From contig OY747709.1 of NCBI GenBank assembly GCA_963556495.2, positions 55,596,400-55,660,399 of the forward strand: a DNA stretch of 64,000 bases. Reading direction: 5' to 3'. Below the pieces are notes generated by a model. It did not search any database, was not told the origin of the DNA, and saw nothing but the letters and a program-made list of their open reading frames with translations. The position numbers were made by a program, and so were the translations under genes. Source of the DNA: Valencia hispanica (lineage: Eukaryota > Chordata > Actinopteri > Cyprinodontiformes > Valenciidae). Below are positions 1 to 9,525 of this stretch, one piece after another; position 1 is the stretch's first letter; each line of letters begins with the position of its first letter.

Positions 1-330
1 CTCAGTCAAAGCATCTAATAAAACTGAAGCTGGTGTTACCGTCCTCCCTGGATCAGGATAATTCTGCTGTGCTGGAGAAGGTAAATTATATTTATTTATT
101 TAACAAACACCATATCCCATCAGAAACAACATCTACCTGTGGCTGCTTGATGAAACTCAGAGAGGAAAACAATAAACAAATTAAAATGCTGAGATATTCA
201 GAACATATGTGTGTTTCAGCTGAAACAGAAGCTGGAGGATGATGGAGTGAAAGGAAACAAACTGAGCTGGAGGAAACAATCAGATGGAAAGATCTTCACG
301 AAGGAAAAGAAGAAGAAAGACGAGCTTTAA
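1..330 (+). CDS. 3' end of a lectin-cluster gene (C-terminal module, last two exons)
   Basis: Partial gene cut by the left edge. Exon pieces are about 1-80 (donor GTAAAT at 81) and 220-330 (acceptor TTTCAG, stop TAA 328-330), joined in phase 0. The exon start is uncertain because it lies at or beyond the window edge. The encoded tail (K-L-K-L-V...SSLD...AVLEK, then LKQKL...KLSWRKQSDGKIF) is the same C-terminal module that closes genes A, B and C. That identifies it as a member of this secreted lectin/SRCR family, but the ligand-binding part is off the left edge, so CTLD or SRCR cannot be decided. The protein ends in four lysines followed by D-E-L, so its last four residues are KDEL, the classic ER-retrieval tetrapeptide, unlike the other three genes. 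The intron is short (139 bp). Confidence 0.8.
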
Positions 331-478
331 ATATGAATTTCTTCATTAAATTTAATTCTTTTTGTTTTAAAATGTGGTTTAACAGTTAATCTCTGATATT
401 TAGTCTGTTAAAAAAAAAGTGTGATTGTTTTTGCCAAGGTGGGGCTTTGAATATTGAGTAGAGACCGATCCATAGAAG

Positions 479-511
<33 letters not shown>

Positions 512-600
512 TTACGTCAGCTTTGGATTGAAACAGGAAACCTGAAGCTGAGCTGGAGGAAACAATCAGATGGAAACATGTAGGAGAAGGAAGTCGAGAC
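479..600 (+). repeat. Poly-A run and duplicated fragment of the last exon
   Basis: An A-run of about 30 bases (479-508) is followed by a fragment in which 548-576 is identical over 29 bases to 262-290, the LSWRKQSDGK part of the last exon. The reading frame stops soon after it. It looks like a local partial duplication or a retroposed scrap of a sister gene's last exon, not a functional exon. Confidence 0.6.
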
Positions 601-1151
601 AAACAAGAGTTTGTTCCTTAAAATTTGATCTTTGTCATTTCAGACTGTGGTTATTAAACGAAACATCTAATACATTTAAATGCATTTATTGAACTAAATG
701 CATCATCATAATGCTAGTTTGTGGATAATATGAAGGAGAAAACTTTGTGGATAGATGAGGTCAGGATGATTCATCATCAGATTTATACGCAAGGCAACTT
801 TATGTGTATCGCAAAGTCCTGAGTCCTGATGGAGAGAACGAGATCCTGGATAAAATGTTTTTAATGTGGAGCAGTTGGCAGAAATGTTGGTTTCAGATGG
901 GTTTTTTTAGGGTTTCATGTTAATCTTACAGCAAAAATACAAAATGTTCTACTTACTATTCTAGATTTAGGATTGAATATGTGTGAAACTACTTTATAAC
1001 AAGAGTGATTACATATTATTTGTGACCTCCTGTCAATAGTACAAATAAATGAAATAAAAGCTGAAAACAATCCATGATTTCTATTTAAGAAAATTTATTT
1101 AGAAATTTTAATGAGTCAGGTTTATTAGTATATTACAGTTCAGCAGCAAAG
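601..1151. other. Intergenic stretch, no gene seen
   Basis: AT-rich DNA with no convincing coding region or RNA gene. The last 40 bases or so resemble the reverse complement of an L2-type LINE tail and may form one element with 6741-7190, split by the gypsy insertion. Confidence 0.5.
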
Positions 1152-1781
1152 TGTCATGTTCCTGTCTAACCTCCGGACCCACATGCAGAACCACACTCTG
1201 ACCACAGAACAAAGTTAAGATGTTTTTACTAAAGAAATGAAAATGATCAGCTGGAAACAGCGGGGACTGCTGGGCATCTGGATATGGAGAGATGAGGTTA
1301 GAGATGGTTGTTGACGGATGGGAATTAACCGAATTCTTGAGAGCGGTGGTACTCACAGATCTGAGGCGATTTCCAATTCCAGGGGAGATAAGGGAGATCT
1401 GCTGAGCGGAGTCAGAGGCTGCTGAGGTCCGGTGGAAGGTGACAAGGAGGAGGCGGCGTGGCTGAGAGCGGGCAGGCAGGTGGAAAAATGGAGACTGGCT
1501 GGATCAAGAGACTCCTCAGTAAGAACCTGGGAAACACAAAGAGCGCAGGGGATCACTGGGAACAATCTCGGGAGAGATACCTGGAGATCAGAGGCTTGGA
1601 GGTACCGGTAGGGCAACCATCAGGCGTTGAATGTTTGTCAGCCAGCTCCTTAAGAAGCCCAGGGACACAAAAGGCCTGATTGAAAACAGGTGAGTGTAAT
1701 TAGCCCGTGGAGCAGCTCTTCACCACAGATCCTCCCTGCGACAGATGACTCACAGCAGACACACAAACACAGAACCTCACA
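1152..1781 (-). repeat. 3' LTR of the gypsy element
   Basis: 630 bp, TGTCATG...CCTCACA on the plus strand. It is preceded by the target duplication CAAAG and followed on its inner side by the polypurine tract. It differs from the other LTR at about six positions. The 11-nt segment used for self-priming is at 1615-1625. Confidence 0.95.
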
Positions 1782-1784
1782 TTA

Positions 1785-1796
1785 CCCCCCCCCCTT
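1785..1796 (-). promoter_or_regulatory. Polypurine tract of the gypsy element
   Basis: On the element strand this is AA followed by ten Gs, three bases inside the 3' LTR. It is the expected primer for plus-strand DNA synthesis. The pol stop codon (plus strand 1795-1797) overlaps it. Confidence 0.8.
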
Positions 1797-3453
1797 AACG
1801 GCCGCCACCTGGCGGCGAGGAAACACCAGCTGAACAAGAGACCTCAAAATCCCTAACCAACGAGCTATCTATGATAAAAGAACGAGGAACCCAGGAGCGG
1901 TCCTCAGGGCCGTACCCCTCCCATTCAACGAGGTATTGGAACCCCCGGCCTCGGCGGCGCTTGTCCAATATCCGCCGGACAGAATAAACCAGATGACCAT
2001 CAACAATGCGGGGGGGTGGAGGGGGGTCGGGCTGCGGACAAAGGGAACTAGAGCGCACAGGTTTAACAAGGGAAACATGAAAAACAGGATGGATCCTCAA
2101 ACTAGGGGGCAACCTTAGACGAACAGCAGAGGAACTCAGAACCTTCTCGATCTCATAGGGACCAATAAACCGGGGAGCCAACTTCTTGTTGAGGTTCTTC
2201 AAGCGTATGTCCCGTGTCGAGAGCCAAACCTTCTGACCGGGAGTATACTGGGGAGCCGGGAGCAGCCTGCGATTGGCAAAGCGGGCACGTCTGTCAGAGG
2301 CACGATGGAGGCCGGCGACCGTGTCGGACCAGATCTTCTTACAGCGGGTAAGGTGCGAGCGAACAGAGGGGACAGCGGCCTGAAGCTGATCTGAGGGAAA
2401 CAGAGGAGGTTGGTAACCCAGGGAGATCTCAAAAGGGGAGAGGCCCGTAGAGGAGGAAGCGTGGCTGTTGTGGGCATACTCCACCCATGCAAGGTATGTG
2501 CTCCAGGAGGAAGGGTTGGACGAGCAAAGACAGCGGAGGGCAGTCTCAAGCTCTTGATTCATCCGCTCAGTCTGCCCATTGGTTTGGGGATGAAATCCCG
2601 AGCTGAGGGCCACTCTAGCACCCAAAACCCCACAAAAATCCTTCCAGACCGCCGAGGTAAACTGAGGGCCCCTATCGGACAGGATCTCCACGGGAAGGCC
2701 ATGCAGCCGGAAAACATGCTTTACGAGAAGATGGGCCGTTTCCAGGGCGGTAGGAAGTCGTCTAAGTGGCACCAAATGGCAGGCCTTGGAGAACCGGTCG
2801 ACTATGGTCAAGATAACAGAAAAACCATTGGACACCGGTAACCCAGTAACAAAGTCCAAGGCCACATGTGACCAGGGGCGGGACGGAACTGCCAGAGGTT
2901 GGAGCAACCCATGGGGGGGTTGTGAGCGGGACTTGTTACGGGCACAGGTCTGGCAGGCCAAAACATAGTCCTTGACATCTCTGAAGAGGGTGGGCCACCA
3001 AAAGGTCCGACGGAGAAGGGAAACTGTTCTACTGACCCCAGGATGGCAGGAGAATGGGGCAGAATGAGCCCATTGAATCAGGTGAGAACGAACGGCGGAA
3101 GGCACAAAAGTGCGGTTCTTAGGGCCCGAGCCTGGACTGGGCTCGCGCTGCTGTGCCTCGTGAATCGCTTCCAGGACGTCCCAGGTAACTGCACCCACAA
3201 CACAGGAGGGGGGGGAGGATGGTAGCAGGCGCCTTATCGTCCTCGGGGGAAAACTGTCTGGACAAGGCATCCGGTTTTGAGTCTTTAGAGCCAGGTCGAT
3301 AGGAAATAAAATTAAAACGGGAAAAGAATAAGGACCACCTGGACTGCCGAGGGTTGAGCCGTTTGGGCTCCTGGAGGTAAGCCAGATTCTTATGATCTGT
3401 CCATACGATGATGGGATGTTGCGCCCCCTCCAGCCAATGGCGCCATTCCTCAA
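1795..3453 (-). pseudogene. Integrase and chromodomain part of gypsy pol
   Basis: Open frame for the C-terminal part of pol; the integrase-like sequence begins around 3230 after a frame change from the RT/RNase H frame. Visible parts in order are an HHCC zinc finger (paired histidines, then CQTC), a catalytic core with the D-D-E residues in [16 protein letters not shown] and [12 protein letters not shown], a GPY-type segment ([10 protein letters not shown]), and a C-terminal chromodomain ([13 protein letters not shown]...YLVEWEGYG...SWVP) that in this family guides integration to chromatin. The frame change at about 3205-3220 lies in a run of Gs (plus strand), a typical slippage indel. It is called a pseudogene because the polyprotein is interrupted. 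Confidence 0.9.
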
Positions 3454-4375
3454 ATGCCATCTTCACGGCCAACAGTTCTCGATCTCCTATGACATAATTG
3501 CGCTCTGAGGGAGACAGACGTCGAGAAAAGAAAGCGCATGGATGTAGCTTGTCATCCTTTTCACTAACCTGGGACAGCACCGCTCCCACCCCTGAGTCGG
3601 ATGAATCGACCTCCAAAATGAACTGCTTGGAGATCTCAGGCTGAGAGAGGATGGGGGCACTGATGAATTTCTCCTTTAACTTGTGGAACGCTTGACCTGC
3701 CTCGGGGGTCCAACGGAACGATCTCTTTGTGGATGTGAGCACCGTAAGGGGTGCAGCGGTCTGGCTGAAATTTCGAATGAAGCGGCGGTAGAAGTTCGCA
3801 AACCCCAAGAATCTCTGGAGCTGCTTCCGGGATGATGGAGTCGGCCACTCAGCGACAGCTTGGATCTTCAGAGGATCTGGCTTCACCTGCCCGCTCTCGA
3901 TGATGTAGCCCAGAAATGAGACAGATGGCACATGGAATTCACACTTCTCCGCCTTGACAAAAAGGTGATTCTGAAGAAGCCTCTGTAGGACCAGACGGAC
4001 ATGTAGCTTGTGCTCTGGGAGAGAAGAGGAGAAAATGAGTATGTCGTCCAAACAAACAAACAGATTAAGGAAATCTCGGAGGATGTCATTAATTAATGCC
4101 TGGAAGACAGCTGGAGCGTTTGTCAAGCCAAAAGGCATAACTAAATATTCAAAATGTCCCAGCGGGGTCTTGAACGCTGTCTTCCACTCATCCCCTTCTC
4201 TGATCCGGACCAGGTGATAAGCATTATGTAGATCCAGCTTAGTGAAGACTGTGGAACCCTGGAGTGGCTCAAAAGCAGACGTGAGTAGTGGTAGCGGATA
4301 CTTGTTCTTGATGGTGATATTATTCAAACCCCGGTTGTCAATGCAGGGACGTAAACTGCCATCTTTCTTGGCCAT
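3119..4375 (-). pseudogene. Reverse transcriptase and RNase H part of gypsy pol
   Basis: An open frame of about 400 residues carrying RT ([39 protein letters not shown]) and RNase H ([30 protein letters not shown]). The catalytic box reads CLDD where gypsy elements normally have YxDD with tyrosine, so a key residue is changed. The N-terminal start of RT lies upstream in another frame (4636-4393), with a frame change near 4393. It sits directly before integrase, as expected for Ty3/gypsy order. Confidence 0.92.
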
Positions 4376-4392
4376 GAAGAAAATAAACCTGC

Positions 4393-5265
4393 CCCCAGCG
4401 GGGATGTGGATCTTCGGATGATTCCTGCCGAAAGGGACTCATTGATGTATTTCTCCATACACTCATGCTCCGGACGGGACAGGTTATAGAGACGGCTGGA
4501 GGGTAAGGGAGCCCCAGGAAAAAGCTCTATGGCACAGTCATAAGGCCGGTGAGGAGGTAAAGACAGAGCCTTAGTCTTGCTAAAAACCTGCTGTAGGTCA
4601 TGATGATCAGATGGTACCTTGGAGAGATCCGACGGTTACTCCTGAGGGGAAGGGCTGGCAGAAGTATGGGAGGCCACTGCGGACCGTAAACAGGCTGATA
4701 GGCAGTGAAGACTCCATGATTCGATCCTGTCCTCTCTCCAGTTCAAATGAGGGTTGTGTTTCTCCAACCAGGGGTAACCCAGGACAATTGGGGACTGTGG
4801 AGACGGGAAAACGAAGAAGGTTATTTGTTCTCTGTGATTACCTGAAGAGACGAGCTCCAAGGGTTCAGTCTGGTGAGTAATGGTTGGTAGCCCCCTTCCA
4901 TCCAAGGAGTTCACTAGGATCTGAGCACACAGAGGCTTCAACTGGAGGCCAAGTTGTCTGGCGAGGCAAGAGTCAATCAGGTTCTGCTCACAACCGGAGT
5001 CCACTAAAGCTTGGGTCTGAAAAGATTCTGTAGAAAAAAGTAATTTCACTGGCAAAAACATGCGGGATTTCTTTCTAAGAGGTCCGTCCGCCTGTACTCC
5101 CGCATCTACTGGCGGACTACCCCTTTTGGGCGAGAAGGACAGGAAGCAATGAAGTGACCAGCCTTCCCGCAATATAGGCACGCCCGGGCTTCCATACGCC
5201 GCTGGCGCTCCTCGGGGGAAAGTCTGGCCCGACCTATCTGCATGGGTTCTTCTGGGGGTTGACAC
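4393..5265 (-). pseudogene. Protease and N-terminal RT part of gypsy pol
   Basis: Open frame 5265-4636 with a retropepsin-like active site (ALVDSGCEQNLID) about a third of the way in and an ILVNSLDGRG-type flap region. It overlaps the gag frame by about 160 bp in the -1 register, which may be a natural gag-pol arrangement. A stop codon (plus strand 4636-4638) cuts it; after the stop the same frame continues with recognisable N-terminal RT sequence ([48 protein letters not shown]) to about 4393, where the frame changes again. Confidence 0.85.
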
Positions 5266-6096
5266 AATGGGCTGGTTGGCTGGGTTGAGGACGACTGAGA
5301 TTCGGGAAACAAACCCACAGAAGGGCGTTCATACCTGCGCTCACGGGCTCGCTCCTTTATGCGGTTGTCCAGTCTGATGGCTAGCGCTATAAGGTCCTCT
5401 AGCGTCCCAGGCTCGTCTTGGAAGGCCAAAAGGTCCTTTAATTGATTGTTCAGAGCATTTAGGAAGGCACCTTTGAGAGCCTGGGCGTTCCAGCCAGATG
5501 ACGCGGCTAACGTGCGGAAACCGATGGCGAATTCAGCCACCGAATCGCGCCCTTGCCTTAGACTCCACAGCTTACGGGTGATTTCAGTCTCAGCTCTTGT
5601 AGCCAAAAGTCTGCTCAAAATCAGAGATAAAATCCTTAAACGAAGTATTTAGGATGGAGGAATAAGTATACTTAGATTCGGCCCAGCTGAGGGCTCGATC
5701 TCTGAGCAAGCCAATTATATAGGAAATCTTGGTTGCGTCATCCACGAAGGAGCGAGGGGAACGACAAAACACTAGGGAGCATTGCAGAAGGAAGCCCCCA
5801 CTCTTACCGACCTCCCCAGAGAAGTTCTCTGGGGTTGGGGAGGCGGCGTCTCGGAACTGGGGATGTGAAGGTGGGGTAGCTGGTGGATCAGCGGGCGCCC
5901 CGTCTAAGGGCGGCTGAACATGGGGCGACAGCTTCCGGTTGATCTCCTCCAAGACTCCGGATAACCGATCCAAACGCTGGGAAGTGTAGTTCTGTTGGTC
6001 ACAAAGAGAATGTAGCATGGATTCATGTTTAACCAGAATCTGGCCAGGATCACGAGATGGTTCTGCTGGGTCAGACTGGCCTGATGGTTCTGTCAT
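5106..6096 (-). pseudogene. gag of the gypsy element
   Basis: Gag starts at an ATG (plus strand 6094-6096) inside the last bases of the 5' LTR and runs to a stop at 5590. Gag sequence continues in another frame from about 5618 to 5106, so there is one frame change near 5590-5618. The second part has the capsid-like segment WSLRQGRDSVAEFAIGFRTL and ends with a CCHC zinc knuckle (CLYCGKAGHFIASC) that binds nucleic acid in this family. The start codon and primer site overlap, so the first gag codons also encode the primer-binding sequence. Confidence 0.88.
6079..6089 (-). promoter_or_regulatory. Self-priming primer-binding site of the gypsy element
   Basis: On the element strand AACCATCAGGC begins one base after the 5' LTR. 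It is perfectly complementary over 11 bases to GCCTGATGGTT inside the same LTR (plus strand 6554-6564; also 1615-1625). A TTAAG-type TATA-like motif lies at 6588-6593, 24-29 bases upstream of that LTR segment, so the transcript probably starts there and can fold back to prime. No TGG-type tRNA primer site is present. Confidence 0.8.
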
Positions 6097-6720
6097 GTTC
6101 CTGTCTAACCTCCGGACCCACATGCAGAACCACACTCGGACCACAGAACAAAGTTAAGATGTTTTTACTAAAGAAACGAAAATGATCAGCTGGAAACAGC
6201 GGGGACTGCTGGGCATCTGGATATGGAGAGATGAGGTTAGAGATGGTCGTTGACGGATGGGAATTAACTGAATTCTTGAGAGCGGTGGTACTCACAGATC
6301 TGAGGCGATTTCCAATTCCAGGGGAGATAAGGGAGATCTGCTGAGCGGAGTCAGAGGCTGCTGAGGTCCGGTGGAAGGTGACAAGGAGGAGGCGGCGTGG
6401 CTGAGAGCGGGCAGGCAGGTGGAAAAATGGAGACTGGCTGGATCAAGAGACTCCTCAGTAAGAACCTGGGAAACACAAAGAGCGCAGGGGATCACTGGGA
6501 ACAATCTCGGGAGAGATACCTGGAGATCAGAGGCTTGGAGGTACCGGTAGGGCAACCATCAGGCGTTGAATGTTTGTCAGCCAGCTCCTTAAGAAGCCCA
6601 GGGACACAAAAGGCCTGATTGAAAACAGGTGAGTGTAATTAGCCCGTGCAGCAGCTCTTCACCACAGATCCTCCCTGCGACAGATGACTCACAGGAGACA
6701 CACAAACACAGAACCTCACA
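6091..6720 (-). repeat. 5' LTR of the gypsy element
   Basis: 630 bp, TG...CA ends, followed by the target duplication CAAAG at 6721-6725. On the element strand U3 would be about 6720-6565 and the transcript would start near 6564 if the self-priming reading is right. Confidence 0.95.
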
Positions 6721-6740
6721 CAAAGTGATCCAATTATTGA

Positions 6741-7190
6741 TTATTGATCAAATGCAGCTCTAAACAGATGGTTTAGCCTTGATTTAAAGGAACTCAGTGT
6801 TTCAGCAGCTTTGCAGTTTTCTGGAAGTTTGTTCCAGATTAGAGGAGCATAGAAACTGAAAGCTCTAATTCAATGATTTATAAACTAGTAAAAGTATTTA
6901 GAAGTCTATTCTCTGAGCTACAGGGAGCCAGTGTAAGGACTTTAGAACTGGGGTGATGTTCTCTACTTTCCTGGTTCTAGTGAGGAACACGAGCAGCAGC
7001 GTTCTGGATCAGCTGCAGCTGTCTGATTGACTTTTTAGGCAGACCTGTGAAGACGCTGTTGCAGTAATCAATCCGACTAAAGATAAACGCATGGATGAGT
7101 TTCTCTGGATGTTGTTGATCTTGTCTTTATGTATCTCTGAAGGTTCAGGTCTCAGTCCATCACTACACCCAGATTTCAGGCCAGTTGTGT
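6741..7190 (-). mobile_element. L2-type LINE 3' fragment
   Basis: On the minus strand this matches the 3' part of the L2-like element seen complete at 38080-38640 (same phrases, including the GLPKKSIRQLQLIQNAAA-type region) and lacks the RT core. It ends at 7190 near the text that follows the RT in the other copies. The gypsy element inserted just to its left, probably into its tail. Confidence 0.75.
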
Positions 7191-7419
7191 ATTCTGCCCT
7201 GAACAGTTGGGCTGTGTTTTTCCTGCAACACCGCCCCCTAATGGCGACATTAGCCAAGTGTTCAACTATTTCTATCTACCTGTTATGTTTTTATTCTTCT
7301 TTTTTTTTCAAAATTAGATTACTGACTGTAAAACTGGAGTCAAAATCTATTTTTTAGGTTAAAAAAAACATAACATATCTAAAGACTGCTGAGTGCTGAG
7401 GCCACTATTAGCACCCGGA

Positions 7420-7462
7420 CTAATCAGTGAGGTTAGGGTTAATCCCTAACCTCACTGATTAG
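7420..7462. repeat. Perfect 19-bp inverted repeat (hairpin)
   Basis: Arms 7420-7438 and 7444-7462 are exact reverse complements with a 5-base loop (TTAAT). Each arm holds a CCTAACC/GGTTAGG core. No coding or TE context explains it. Confidence 0.85.
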
Positions 7463-9343
7463 ACTCTTGATTAGACTTTTGGTCTTCCTGTCCACCTCTA
7501 GCCAAAGTGTTATTTAAAGAAAATAGTTCTGTTTGTTGAATCATTTCAGGCCCAGCATTTATTATCCTCACGATTCATCATTAATCATTAGCAGATTGCA
7601 TCATTAATGGAATCTGATTCACAGCTTCAGCTAAAATGAAAACTTATTTCAAAACATATATCTCTCTTCCCTATAGGCAGATTAAATACATTCGAAAAGT
7701 CAGAATCAGTTTTTTTTTAAGTTTTTCACATAAACAAGTTTGATTTTGGTTCCATTTTGGTCTCAGTGAAGACAATTTAGACATAAATATAGAAAAAGAG
7801 AAGTGAAGATTAACGTCCCTCTTTTGTCACAGGTCAAGATTATGAAATGTTTTAATTAAAATGTGTGCCTTTATGCATTTTGAAATTTAAAATAACCTCA
7901 ATAAACGTTTCAAATAGTAACTTTTGGAAAACATTTTATATGGATTTCAGAAAATATATAACCTGGAATATGCTTTTTAATTGTCTCCCCTGGTTTCTGG
8001 GTCATTTTCCACTCCTCCCCAGTTAACTTAAGCTCTCTGATCTCTCCACTTACCTCTAAGTTTGTTCTTCATTATTAAATAATTTCACTTCAATATCAGT
8101 CTGCATTTAGGTCCTCATTCCACTACACCATGACACTGTTAAGGTTCAGTATCCTGCTGTCTTGCTGTTGAATGAATGCAGGACTGAGCGGAAGGTGAAT
8201 AAATGTATCTGTAGTAATGATGGTGCTCTTTGGTCTCTCATTGGGTGGCGTTTAAATGTAAAACGCTGGATTCATTCATTATTTACCCTCATGGTTGGTT
8301 ATCAAAGACTAAGACTCTGTATACACGCTTCCACTGTGGGGTGGAGGGTATCCTGAGACCTGGATTCTCTTAACTTAAAATGCTCCATTTAAAAGCAGAC
8401 ATGGAATAAGTCTGCATCAGTTTTGAAAATCAGAACATGTAGTTATTAAATGAACCTCTAAAGAATCAAGAAACTGAGGCCTGTCAGTAAAACTCGGGGG
8501 GTTCTGGATCGACCATGAGGGAAGAATTGAAACATATTGAGAACATAGAAGAGACATCGGCAATCTGGATTTAGGTTATTGTAAATAAAGACTTTAAAAA
8601 AAGCATTGAATGAATACACAGGCCAAAAGGTGAAGGGGTTATGTGCTAAAATAATCAACTAAATCCAGAAAAGTGTTGGCACAGGATGTGACCCACTGGT
8701 CAGAAAGGAACGGTCACGATTAAATGGACAAAACTGTTAAGAACAGGATATGAGTTAGACAATGGGTCACGATTCTCTGAAAAAAACAGGAAACATCTGT
8801 TGCAAAATAGGCTGTTGAGAGAAGGAAGGTTTTCTGCTTAGCAACCAAAAGGAATACATTAACAGGGGCTTAACCTATTAGGGACGGACTACAGGCACAC
8901 TTTGCATCTTTATGAATATGTATTATTAAGCTGATTGGATCCTGTAAGAGAGGCTGTCTCTCAGAATTTTTGTAATAACTTTGTAAAGAAATATAAGGCA
9001 TTTATGAGGAAGAGTTCTTTGAAGATGATTTTGGTGAGAATCTCTTCCCATGCATGCCACAAAAATATATATTGTATGAATGTGTAATTCTTTTTTATAC
9101 TCTGCCACAGGATAAACGAACTGAGAGAGAGGAGTTAGCAGACAGCAGGCTGGTCAGGGACTGGTAGCATAGCAGCGCGAGGCGCAGGCTTTCACTTTAA
9201 CATCTCCTATTATCAAGGTCTAAAACTCTTCTAATGTCTCTTTGCTCTGCTGCTGTTGGGAATCGTCAGGCAGGAAAGTGGTTTAGGTATCTGGTCAGAC
9301 TAAATCTCAGCAGTAATGAGAAATGGAGGAAGAAGCAGAAGCA
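7463..9343. other. Intergenic stretch upstream of gene A
   Basis: AT-rich, with no coding region I can support and no tRNA- or rRNA-like sequence. Short open frames here are random. Confidence 0.5.
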
Positions 9344-9377
9344 CCTGTGAATCATGACCTTGACTATGTAAATAAAA
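9344..9377 (+). promoter_or_regulatory. Candidate upstream element of gene A
   Basis: A 34-base segment about 180 bp before the gene A start matches 33484-33517 at 30 of 34 positions and, more weakly, 43369-43394 before gene C (TGTGACCTT-x-ACTATG core). Its fixed place upstream of first exons makes a conserved promoter element plausible. No factor is assigned. Confidence 0.5.
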
Positions 9378-9525
9378 GTGAATTTGTTTGACATGAAAAT
9401 GATGTCGGATACCAGGGTTTAGAGTAAATGCAAATACTGTTAGAGTTTGATATGTCAGTGATGAACATTGCACCTTTCAGCAGGTCTTCATCAGCAGTAA
9501 AAACAACAAACACTGAAGGTGACAG

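Larger units (their letters stand above)
1152..6720 (-). mobile_element. Ty3/gypsy chromovirus (Tf1/sushi-like), full length with broken frames
   Basis: This is a 5,569-bp LTR retrotransposon read on the minus strand. Two 630-bp LTRs (1152-1781 and 6091-6720) have TG...CA ends and differ at about six visible positions (about 1%). A perfect 5-bp target duplication, CAAAG, lies at 1147-1151 and 6721-6725. The internal order is gag, protease, reverse transcriptase, RNase H, integrase, chromodomain, as in chromoviruses. There is no tRNA primer site beside the 5' LTR. Instead an 11-nt site is complementary to an internal LTR segment, the self-priming layout known for Tf1/sushi elements. The frames are broken in gag, at the end of protease, at the start of RT and between RNase H and integrase, so this copy is defective although young. 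Confidence 0.95.

Noticed and set aside
9339..9360. Gene A translation starting further upstream
   Set aside because: The ATG at 9526 gives a signal peptide in the same phase as genes B and C; no upstream in-frame extension fits the paralogues.
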